Shown here piece by piece: positions 1 through 5,111 of a stretch of 5,111 bases of DNA. The DNA is from Thermoplasmatota archaeon (GTDB lineage: Archaea; Thermoplasmatota; E2; JACPAO01; JAHFTW01), in assembly GCA_028289805.1 (NCBI GenBank), contig JANQNI010000141.1, positions 1 through 5,111 of the forward strand, given 5' to 3'. Both the position numbers and the translations under genes were made by a program. Position 1 is the stretch's first letter; each line of letters begins with the position of its first letter. Under the pieces are notes generated by a model. The model saw nothing but the letters and a program-made list of their open reading frames with translations. It was not told the DNA's origin and did no database searches.

Positions 1-1243
1 GGTAGGTGAGGCTCAGCACGGCGATGAGTGCGATGCTGCCGGCGGCCAGGACGCCCATCTGGCGCAGGTAGGGGCTGGCGCTGGTGCCCAGCGTCAGGAG
101 GCCGACGCAGGTGGTGAGCGTCACGAGGACGATGGGGACGCCGAGGGCCTTGCCCAGGTGCCGGCCCAACCCCCTGCCGAAGTCGCGCCGGTCGCTGCGG
201 GCCTCGGAGAGGACGTGGATGGAGTAGTCGATGCCGTTGCCCATGACCAACGGCAGGATGGCGAAGTTGAGGACGTTGAACGGCACGCCGAGCCAGCCGA
301 GGGTCCCGACGGTGAGCACCAGGCCGAGGCCGAGGCTGGTGAACCCGCCGAGCACGGCGGCGGGGCGGCCGGCCGACAGCAGGAACAGCACGAAGACGAG
401 GCCGACGCCGAGGGCGCCGAGGACCGCCATGTCGCGGTACATGATGCCGTTGACGTGGTGGGTGACGGACGCCACCCCGACGGGCTCGGAGCGCTCGGCC
501 GAGAGCGTCGACAACTCGAGGGTGGCGTGGGCGTCCGCCACGGCGTCGGTGACGCGGCCCCCGACCTCGGTGGCGTCCAGGGTGAAGGGGGGCGCCTGGA
601 AGTTGAAGCCGAGGTAGCCGACGCGGCGGTCGGGCGTCATGGAGTAGTCGAGCAGTTGCGGCTGCGTCTGCACCGCCGCCTGGATGGCCAGCGCCAGCTC
701 CTCGTCGGAGTCCGGCAGCCGCGCCTCCTGCGGTTCCTCGCCGCGGCCCCGCTCGATCTCGTACTGGGCCAACTGCACGAAGCGCACGGGGCCGAAGACG
801 CCCGTGAGTTCGGGGACGCGGTCGGCCACGAAGTCCACAAGCCGCTCCTGGTCGCGCAGGCTGTCGGGCGACAGCAGCCCCTCCGGCTCCGTGCCGTCGT
901 AGAGTAACAGGGTGCGCTCGAAGTTGACGAGCCCGTCCAGGCGCTCCACGCCGGTCAGGAACGCCGCCGCGTCCGGGTCCTGGGGGTCCACCCACTCCGT
1001 CATGCGGTTGTGGACGCTGAGCTGGAACAGGCCCGGCGTGGCCAGGAGGCCCAGGAGCAGCGACGCCGCCAGCACGGCGCGCCGGTGCCGGACGCTCCAC
1101 GACACGGCGCCTTCCACGCCGCGCTCCAGGGCGCGCGCCAGGCGGGGCTGGGCCACGGCCGCCGCGAGGCGGGGGCGCGCTTCAGGGTTGTGGCGGGGGT
1201 GCCAAGGCGCTGGGGCGGGGTGCGGGGTCGTCACGTCCTTCAA
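1..1243 (-). CDS. RND/MMPL-family membrane exporter, N-terminal half (3' end outside window)
   Basis: This is a proton-driven RND-superfamily permease of the MMPL/HAE type; such proteins move lipids or hydrophobic compounds across or out of the cell membrane. The window holds 414 codons. Residues 1-53 form a Pro/Arg/Ala-rich cytoplasmic tail. TM1 is near 55-75 and is followed by an extracytoplasmic domain (about 80-265). A hydrophobic bundle follows: TM2 near 272-291, TM3 296-316, TM4 322-345, TM5 368-386, TM6 395-414. TM4 carries GIDYSIH (337-343); the Asp-Tyr pair (D339-Y340) matches the proton-relay dyad of MMPL proteins. TM5 has the TTCVGLLTL signature (377-385) typical of the family. The second half, with TM7-12, should lie beyond position 1. 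The start chosen is TTG at 1241-1243, because GGAGGT lies 4 nt upstream; a GTG at 1232-1234 is the alternative. Substrate is unknown. Family call is firm, exact start is not. Confidence 0.93.
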   Translation of the reverse strand, partial: MKDVTTPHPAPAPWHPRHNPEARPRLAAAVAQPRLARALERGVEGAVSWSVRHRRAVLAASLLLGLLATPGLFQLSVHNRMTEWVDPQDPDAAAFLTGVERLDGLVNFERTLLLYDGTEPEGLLSPDSLRDQERLVDFVADRVPELTGVFGPVRFVQLAQYEIERGRGEEPQEARLPDSDEELALAIQAAVQTQPQLLDYSMTPDRRVGYLGFNFQAPPFTLDATEVGGRVTDAVADAHATLELSTLSAERSEPVGVASVTHHVNGIMYRDMAVLGALGVGLVFVLFLLSAGRPAAVLGGFTSLGLGLVLTVGTLGWLGVPFNVLNFAILPLVMGNGIDYSIHVLSEARSDRRDFGRGLGRHLGKALGVPIVLVTLTTCVGLLTLGTSASPYLRQMGVLAAGSIALIAVLSLTY

Positions 1244-1247
1244 GCCG

Positions 1248-1253
1248 ACCTCC
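1248..1253 (-). promoter_or_regulatory. Shine-Dalgarno site of the RND exporter gene
   Basis: On the reverse strand the sequence reads GGAGGT, a strong match to the anti-Shine-Dalgarno sequence, 4 nt before a TTG codon and 13 nt before the alternative GTG. The spacing favours the TTG start. It lies in the roughly 21 bp gap between this gene and the divergent gene starting at 1265. Confidence 0.5.
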
Positions 1254-1264
1254 GTCGTCGCCGC

Positions 1265-1600
1265 GTGCGCAACCCCTCCGGGTGGACCCGCCGCGACTCC
1301 CTGGTGGTCCTGGCCAGCTACGCGGCCCGGCCGCCGCGCATGGGGTTGCCGCCGCAGCGGGAGTTGGAGCGCGTCGCCTCCCTGCTGCGCATGCCCTTGG
1401 ACGCGGTGCGGGCGCGGATGCTGCGCTTCGCCGGCCACGACCCCGACAACCCCACCGCGTGCGCCGAGCCGCTCGGGCCCCGCGACCGGCGCCTGTGGGA
1501 GACGTACCGGGGCGACGTGTTGCGGCTGATGGCGGACGCGGAGTGGGCGGTGGAGGAGGGGAAGTTCCGGCCGCGCACCCTGTTCGGGGACGGCGATTAG
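1265..1600 (+). CDS. Small protein resembling the N-terminal helical domain of HNH-type endonucleases, without a nuclease domain
   Basis: This predicted 111-residue basic, soluble protein has no signal peptide or membrane segment. The pattern W7-T8, L13, L16, Y19, then P30, E33-L34-E35, V37-A38, L40-L41, A47-V48-R49, R51-M52, F55, D59-P60, and later D74-R75, L77-W78-E79, Y81, G83-D84 resembles, from memory, the helical N-terminal region of putative restriction-type HNH endonucleases (WTREEL...LY...P...ELA.LLGRS..AV..RL.NF..LDP...DR.VWEEF.GDW). Residues 31-58 look like a helix-turn-helix-like unit. No HNH or other catalytic motif follows, since the protein ends a few residues later with RPRTLFGDGD. 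GTG at 1265 is the nearest start that keeps conserved W7. No good ribosome site precedes it, so it may be leaderless. Coding sense is supported because the conserved pattern exists only in this frame. A role in DNA binding is inference; it could instead be a remnant of a longer nuclease gene. Confidence 0.65.
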   Translation: MRNPSGWTRRDSLVVLASYAARPPRMGLPPQRELERVASLLRMPLDAVRARMLRFAGHDPDNPTACAEPLGPRDRRLWETYRGDVLRLMADAEWAVEEGKFRPRTLFGDGD

Positions 1601-2454
1601 GCCTCGCCAGGCGCCGGCCCGTAGAGCCGCTTGGGCCACTCGGAGCCGATGCTCCACGCCTGCTGCTCGGACAGTTCCCCGTTCTGCATCAGTCCCAGCA
1701 CGCGCTTGGGCACGGTGTCGCAGGGCATGACGACGTTGGGCCGCGTGGGCTCGTCGATGTAGTCCGTCTCCAGGAGGAAGCGGCCTTCGGGGCTGCCCGC
1801 GAGCGCCTTGCGGATGTTGCTGCGGCCTGCGATGACGCTGGGCACGAGTCCGTGGTGCTCCGGGTCCCGCACCAGCGGGCCGCAGTAGTGCTTGATGACG
1901 CGGTCGCGGGCGAGTCCGGCCCGGTCGGCCATGGCGCCGAACTCCGCCATCTGCGTCGGCTCCGTGTGCTCCGTGTGCAGCATGACGGGCACGCCCACGT
2001 CCCGGGCCCGGCCCATGCCGTACTCCAGCAACGCGTTGCTGCGCGCCCACGCCTCCGAGTCGACCTCGAAGTGGGGCCGGCCCACCTCGCCGATGCAGTG
2101 GGCCAGGCCCTCCTCGCACAGTCGCGCCGCCACGTCGAAGCAGCCGCGGGCGAAGTCCTCGGCGGCGTCCCACCCCTCCGTCTCCGCCAGCTTCAGCGGC
2201 TCCAGCGGGTACGGGCCCACCGCCGTCCACACGGTCACGCCCGTCTCCTCCCGGATGCGCCGGCCGAAGGCGACGTGGTCCCGGCAGGTCCGCTCGAAGT
2301 CCTCCACCGTGCGCACGTAGGCGGGCAGGCGGACGTGGGCGATGCTCGTGCCTCCGGCTGCCTGGAACTCCCGCACGGCATCGAGGCCCTTCCAGCCGTC
2401 GGGCTTGCAGTGGAAGTGGTTGTCGTGGACCGGGACGGCGGCGTCGGGGGACAC
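1597..2454 (-). CDS. TatD-related TIM-barrel metal-dependent hydrolase (archaeal COG1099-like)
   Basis: This is a cytoplasmic amidohydrolase-superfamily protein of 285 residues, close to the family's usual size. The metal ligands are all visible: DNHFH near the N terminus (H13, H15), E123 in GEVGRPHF, H160 in MLHTEH, H189 in IKHYC and D231 in LETDYID. The context GEVGRPHF, EVDSEAW, VLHTE-like, KHY and ETDYIDEPTRP follows the archaeal TatD-related family (COG1099) as I remember it, more closely than canonical bacterial TatD DNase. The substrate of that archaeal family is not established; phosphoesterase or nuclease activity is only suggested by homology. The start chosen is GTG at 2452-2454, 12 codons before HFH, with a weak GGGGTG 8 nt upstream. 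A longer version from TTG at 2527-2529 would add 25 Arg/Pro-rich residues with no family character. The TAA stop overlaps the convergent gene's TAG. Confidence 0.9.
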   Translation of the reverse strand: MSPDAAVPVHDNHFHCKPDGWKGLDAVREFQAAGGTSIAHVRLPAYVRTVEDFERTCRDHVAFGRRIREETGVTVWTAVGPYPLEPLKLAETEGWDAAEDFARGCFDVAARLCEEGLAHCIGEVGRPHFEVDSEAWARSNALLEYGMGRARDVGVPVMLHTEHTEPTQMAEFGAMADRAGLARDRVIKHYCGPLVRDPEHHGLVPSVIAGRSNIRKALAGSPEGRFLLETDYIDEPTRPNVVMPCDTVPKRVLGLMQNGELSEQQAWSIGSEWPKRLYGPAPGEA

Positions 2455-2562
2455 GGGGTCGGCACCCCGGAGGTCGCCCTCAAGGCTTCGCTGCGCGGGC
2501 GCTGGACGCGTCCATGGCCGCCAGCGCAAGACTCATCCACCCGACCGTCTCGCTGCTGCACC
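2455..2562. promoter_or_regulatory. Divergent intergenic region between the hydrolase and cupredoxin genes
   Basis: This 108 bp stretch separates two outward-facing genes, so promoters for both should lie in it. I see no AT-rich archaeal TATA/BRE box and no bacterial -35/-10 pair that stands out against the high GC. The forward gene has no Shine-Dalgarno sequence before its ATG at 2563, which fits a leaderless transcript. If the hydrolase begins at the upstream TTG (2529), the gap shrinks to 33 bp. The promoter assignment rests on gene arrangement alone. Confidence 0.35.
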
Positions 2563-2928
2563 ATGCGCACCCTCGCAGCGTTCCTGCTCGTCACTGCCAC
2601 CGCCCTCGCCGGCTGCACCGGGAGTGGCGGTGGAGGCGGAGACTACGTCACCCCCGAGACCGACGAGGAAGGTCGGTACGTCATCAAGATGCTCCCGAGC
2701 AACAAGTTCAGCCCCGAGCTGGCCAAGGTCCCCGTGGGCGCCACCGTCGTGTGGGTCAACGAGGGCGGCGGCCACAACACCCAGTCCCGGGACGAGCTGT
2801 GGGTGAGCACGGTCAGCAGCGAGCTGGGCGAGCACTTCGAGTACACCTTCGAGGAGGCCGGCTCCTTCGAGTACGTCTGCCTGCCCCACGAGAGCCTCGG
2901 CATGGTCGGCGAGATCCTCGTCGAGTAG
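2563..2928 (+). CDS. Blue-copper cupredoxin lipoprotein (halocyanin/plastocyanin-like)
   Basis: This 121-residue type 1 copper protein should carry electrons at the outer face of the cell membrane. The N terminus is a lipoprotein signal peptide: a hydrophobic core (residues 3-16) ends in the lipobox LAGC, with C18 the lipidated residue. A short Ser/Gly linker (GSGGGGG, 20-26) follows. The cupredoxin fold runs from about 37 to 121. The copper ligands are complete: H71 after the VVWVN strand, then C106, H109 and M114 in the C-x2-H-x4-M loop (YVCLPHESLGM), followed by VGEILVE as the final strand. ATG at 2563 is chosen because it gives a complete signal peptide directly; the same frame is open far upstream, but that part is antisense to the hydrolase and has no family character. 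Redox partners cannot be read from the window. The next gene encodes a related protein 57 bp downstream, probably a tandem duplication. Confidence 0.93.
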   Translation: MRTLAAFLLVTATALAGCTGSGGGGGDYVTPETDEEGRYVIKMLPSNKFSPELAKVPVGATVVWVNEGGGHNTQSRDELWVSTVSSELGEHFEYTFEEAGSFEYVCLPHESLGMVGEILVE

Positions 2929-2953
2929 CCGGAGTCAAGCGCGCTCGCGCCAA

Positions 2954-2977
2954 CCCTTTTCCCTCCCCCTCCCCCTT
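2954..2977 (+). other. 24-nt pure pyrimidine tract between the two cupredoxin genes
   Basis: The run is entirely C and T, including TTTT at 2957-2960, and sits between the first cupredoxin's stop and the second's ribosome site. Short U-rich tracts terminate transcription in archaea, so it could act as a weak or partial terminator, or be part of the second gene's promoter or leader. I see no stem-loop strong enough to call an intrinsic bacterial terminator. Confidence 0.3.
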
Positions 2978-2981
2978 GGAG
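2978..2981 (+). promoter_or_regulatory. Shine-Dalgarno site of the second cupredoxin gene
   Basis: GGAG stands 4 nt before ATG 2986, directly after the pyrimidine tract. It supports that start and contrasts with the first cupredoxin and ileS, which lack such a site. A Shine-Dalgarno sequence here suggests translation from an internal position of a longer mRNA, possibly one shared with the first cupredoxin. Confidence 0.5.
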
Positions 2982-2985
2982 CCCC

Positions 2986-3399
2986 ATGCGCAGCGTGGTG
3001 GCCGTGGCCCTCCTGTCCCTCTTGTTTCCGTTCCTGGCCGGCTGCACCGGCGGCGAGGCCGACGGCGAGGCGGACGGGGACGGCCCGGTCTTCGTCGCGC
3101 CGCCCACCGACGCCGACGGCGCCCACGTCATCACCCTCACGGGCGCGCCCGCCTTCGACCCCAGCCACGCCGTCGTCCCCGCGGGCGCCACCGTCGTCTT
3201 CCGCAGCCAGGTCGACGGCTGCGACGTGCGCAGCGACGGCGCCGGCGGCCCCGACAGCCGCCAGAGCCAGTACGGCAACGGGCTCATCCCGCGCGGCGGG
3301 GCCTGCACGTGGACGGCCCCGGCGGGGGAGGCGGAGTTCGCCGTGCACTGCACCCTGCACGAGGGCAAGGGGATGACGGGCGTCGTGCGCGTCGCCTGA
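2986..3399 (+). CDS. Cupredoxin-like lipoprotein with the first copper His replaced by Cys
   Basis: This is a 137-residue membrane-anchored, secreted protein of the cupredoxin fold. The signal peptide has a hydrophobic core at 4-17 and lipobox LAGC, with C20 lipidated. A repetitive acidic linker (GEADGEADGDG, 23-33) follows. The domain spans about 47-137. Its C-terminal copper loop is intact: C122, H125, M130 in CTLHEGKGM (C-x2-H-x4-M). Aligning the preceding strand (GATVVF here, GATVVW in the neighbour) puts C79 exactly where the neighbour has its ligand H71; D80 follows. Two further features are unlike the neighbour: a loop at about 80-105 rich in Gly, Ser and Arg, and an extra C107 that could pair with C79 as a disulfide. 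The protein may therefore bind copper differently or act as a thiol/redox or copper-carrying protein rather than a normal blue-copper carrier. It probably arose by duplication of the gene upstream and then diverged. Confidence 0.85.
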   Translation: MRSVVAVALLSLLFPFLAGCTGGEADGEADGDGPVFVAPPTDADGAHVITLTGAPAFDPSHAVVPAGATVVFRSQVDGCDVRSDGAGGPDSRQSQYGNGLIPRGGACTWTAPAGEAEFAVHCTLHEGKGMTGVVRVA

Positions 3400-3471
3400 G
3401 CCCGTCCGGCTGATTCGGGGCCGTCCGCGGTTCCCCCATCCTTTTTTGAGGCCCCTCCTTGGGCGCCCCCG
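3400..3471 (+). terminator. Intergenic region with T6 tract, possible archaeal terminator before ileS
   Basis: The 72 bp gap contains an isolated run of six T (3442-3447) in very GC-rich surroundings. Oligo-T in the non-template strand is the usual archaeal termination signal, so it may end the cupredoxin transcript. It lies only about 25 bp before the ATG of ileS, so it might instead belong to an ileS promoter. No Shine-Dalgarno sequence is visible before 3472. Confidence 0.35.
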
Positions 3472-5111
3472 ATGGCCGACGCGGGGGTCCCCCGGAAGTA
3501 CGTCCCGGACGAGATGGAGCGCCGCATCCTCCAGAAGTGGCGCGACGAGGAGACGTTCCGCAGGCAGGTCGAGGCGGGCCGCCGCGACTACCTCGCCAGC
3601 GACCGCGACCCCGCGCACCGGTTCATCTTCCTGGAGGGCCCCCCCACGGCCAACGGCCTGCCCCACCCCGGCCACGTCCTGACGCGGACGCTGAAGGACT
3701 CCGTCAACCGCTTCCACGCCATGCACGGCAAGTGGGTGCCCCGCAAGGCGGGGTGGGACTGCCACGGCCTGCCCGTCGAGATCGAGGTCCAGAAGGAGCT
3801 GGGCATCGAGCACGTGGAGCAGATCGAGGCGTACGGCGTCGAGCCGTTTCTCGAGAAGTGCAAGGAGTCGGTCTTCCGCTACAAGGGCGAGTGGGAGAAG
3901 ATGTCCGAGCGCGTCGGCTTCTGGGTCGACTTCGACGACCCCTACGTCACCATGGACGACGGCTACATCGAGAGCGTGTGGTGGAGCCTGAAGCGCCTCT
4001 TCGACCAGGGCCTGCTGGCCAAGTCGTACAAGGTCGTCCCCTACAGCCCCGTCACCGGAACCAGCTACAGCAGCCACGAGGTGGCGCAGGGCTACAAGGA
4101 CGTCGTCGACACCTCGGTCTTTGCCAAGTTCCACCTCAAGGACGACCCCGACGGCGCCCGCATCCTCAGCTGGACGACGACGCCGTGGACGCTGCCCGGC
4201 AACGTCGCCCTGGCCGTCGGGCCCGACGTGGACTACGTCAAGGTGCGCGTCACCGAGACCTCCGACAAGGCCGTCGCCGCGCCCGGCGAGGTCCTCGTCG
4301 TCGCCAAGGCCCTCCAGAAGACCGCCCTGCGCAACCACAGCGAGGTCCTGGCCGAGTTGAAGGGCAGCGACCTCGTCGGCATGGCCTACGAGCCCCTGTT
4401 CCCCGGCGCCGTCGACGCCTCCGAGGCCAAGGTTGCCTGGGAGGTCGTCCCCGCCGACTTCGTCACCACCGAGGACGGCACCGGCGTCGTCCACACCGCC
4501 GTCATGTACGGTGAGGACGACTTCCAGCTCGGCACGGCCCTCGGCCTGCCCGCCCAGCACACCGTCGGCCTCGACGGCACCTTCACCGACGCCGTCCCCG
4601 GCGGTCTGGCGGGCAAGTACGTCAAGGATGCGGCGACGGAGAAGGCCATCCTCGACTACCTGCGCCAGAACGACCTCCTGTACCGCGAGGAGGAGTACGA
4701 GCACAGCTACCCCCACTGCTGGCGCACGGACACGCCCCTGCTGTACTACGCCATGGAGTCCTGGTACGTCCGCATGGGCAGCCTGCGCGACCGGCTCCTG
4801 GAGAACAACCAGGACATCCACTGGGTCCCCGACAGCATCAAGGACGGTCGGATGGGCAACTGGCTCGAGAACGTCAAGGACTGGGCCTTCAGCCGCAACC
4901 GTTACTGGGGCACCCCCCTGCCCGTCTGGGTCTGCCGCGACGAGGACTGCGGCGAACAGGTCTGCATGGGCGGCCACGACGACCTGAAGGCTCACGGCGT
5001 CACCGTGCCGGAACTGCACCGGCCCTTTGTGGACCAGCCCATCGCCTGCCCCACGTGCGGCGGCGAGGCGGTGCGGGGGCCCTACGTCATCGACGTCTGG
5101 TACGGTTCCGG
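3472..5111 (+). CDS. ileS: Isoleucyl-tRNA synthetase, N-terminal 546 codons (3' end outside window)
   Basis: This class I aminoacyl-tRNA synthetase attaches isoleucine to tRNA-Ile in the cytoplasm and edits mischarged valine. The N-terminal Rossmann part carries the HIGH-type signature HPGH (65-68) within GPPTANGLPHPGH, then GWDCHGLPVE (94-103). The inserted editing (CP1) domain shows the Thr-rich SWTTTPWTLPGN (233-244) and GTGVVHTAVMYGEDDF (336-351), including the conserved editing Asp region. Return to the catalytic core is marked by FSRNRYWGTPLPVW (473-486), a metal-binding-type CPTCGG (526-531) and DVWYGSG (541 on), which corresponds to the usual DVWFDSG. The KMSKS loop and anticodon-binding domain should follow outside the window; full-length enzymes are about 1,000 residues. 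The sequence looks like the archaeal/eukaryotic-like IleRS class. ATG 3472 fits the usual N terminus (KYVPDEMERRILQKW). ValRS and LeuRS are excluded by the GWDCHGLPVE and RNRYWGTPLP patterns. Confidence 0.97.
   Translation, partial: MADAGVPRKYVPDEMERRILQKWRDEETFRRQVEAGRRDYLASDRDPAHRFIFLEGPPTANGLPHPGHVLTRTLKDSVNRFHAMHGKWVPRKAGWDCHGLPVEIEVQKELGIEHVEQIEAYGVEPFLEKCKESVFRYKGEWEKMSERVGFWVDFDDPYVTMDDGYIESVWWSLKRLFDQGLLAKSYKVVPYSPVTGTSYSSHEVAQGYKDVVDTSVFAKFHLKDDPDGARILSWTTTPWTLPGNVALAVGPDVDYVKVRVTETSDKAVAAPGEVLVVAKALQKTALRNHSEVLAELKGSDLVGMAYEPLFPGAVDASEAKVAWEVVPADFVTTEDGTGVVHTAVMYGEDDFQLGTALGLPAQHTVGLDGTFTDAVPGGLAGKYVKDAATEKAILDYLRQNDLLYREEEYEHSYPHCWRTDTPLLYYAMESWYVRMGSLRDRLLENNQDIHWVPDSIKDGRMGNWLENVKDWAFSRNRYWGTPLPVWVCRDEDCGEQVCMGGHDDLKAHGVTVPELHRPFVDQPIACPTCGGEAVRGPYVIDVWYGS

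Noticed and set aside
158..907. 249-codon forward open frame opposite the exporter
   Set aside because: The reverse strand here encodes recognisable RND transmembrane segments and the GIDYSIH motif; the forward translation is a Glu/Ala/His/Gly-rich shadow.
2455..2529. N-terminal extension of the hydrolase from TTG at 2529
   Set aside because: The 25 extra residues are Arg/Pro/Trp-rich with no family resemblance, and the catalytic DNHFH normally lies close to the N terminus. GTG 2454 fits better, although the longer form cannot be fully excluded.
1282..2562. Long forward open frame leading in phase into the first cupredoxin
   Set aside because: It is antisense to the hydrolase and out of phase with the small HNH-associated-like gene. 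The translation is Arg/Ala/Val-rich with no domain. Only the part from ATG 2563 encodes a protein, beginning with a proper lipoprotein signal.
3045..3085. Short in-gene repeat encoding GEADGEADGDG
   Set aside because: It is a flexible acidic linker after a lipobox, a common feature of lipoproteins, and not a nucleotide repeat array.
3459..4514. 351-codon forward open frame overlapping ileS
   Set aside because: It is an Arg/Pro/Gly-rich translation in the wrong frame; the frame beginning at 3472 gives an unbroken IleRS with all expected motifs.
2935..5019. 694-codon open frame on the reverse strand
   Set aside because: It lies antisense to the clearly real second cupredoxin and ileS. Its translation is a low-complexity Val/Ala/Gly/Asp/Leu mix with no recognisable motif, as expected opposite a GC-rich gene whose third codon positions are mostly G or C.
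1..5111. Search for CRISPR repeats, tRNA or rRNA genes, insertion-sequence ends, integrase or toxin-antitoxin genes
   Set aside because: I saw no regularly spaced repeats, tRNA-like arm patterns, terminal inverted repeats or mobile-element proteins on either strand; nearly all sequence is accounted for by six genes.

Overview
The window is very GC-rich and densely coding, and most likely comes from a high-GC archaeon of euryarchaeal or Thermoplasmatota type. Three things point that way. The reverse-strand gene at about 1597-2454 closely resembles the archaeal TatD-related hydrolase family (COG1099). Two halocyanin-like blue-copper lipoproteins stand in tandem. The isoleucyl-tRNA synthetase looks like the archaeal/eukaryotic-like class. 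Starts often lack a clear Shine-Dalgarno sequence and gene gaps are short, which also fits an archaeon. The lineage is inferred from remembered family features, not from a search, and a bacterium is not strictly excluded.

Layout, left to right. (1) Positions 1-1243, reverse strand: the N-terminal half of an RND/MMPL-type membrane exporter, running off the left edge. (2) 1265-1600, forward: a 111-residue protein resembling the N-terminal helical domain found in front of HNH nuclease domains in some putative restriction-type endonucleases, here with no nuclease domain. It is divergent from the exporter, with about 21 bp between the proposed starts. (3) 1597-2454, reverse: a TIM-barrel metal-dependent hydrolase with all the expected metal ligands; its stop codon overlaps that of gene 2. 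(4) 2563-2928, forward: a blue-copper cupredoxin lipoprotein with a complete His-Cys-His-Met ligand set. (5) 2986-3399, forward: a second cupredoxin-like lipoprotein that keeps the C-terminal Cys-His-Met ligands but has Cys where the first His should be. (6) 3472-5111, forward: the first 546 codons of isoleucyl-tRNA synthetase (ileS), running off the right edge.

How they fit together: the two cupredoxins are the only pair with an obvious shared role, as membrane-anchored copper electron carriers (or, for the second, a redox or copper-binding variant) outside the cell membrane. The exporter, hydrolase and synthetase look like neighbouring housekeeping or accessory genes rather than one pathway. 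I see no RNA gene, CRISPR array, insertion sequence, integrase or phage gene, and no convincing multi-gene novel system. The most notable points are the ligand-swapped second cupredoxin and the stand-alone nuclease-accessory-like domain.
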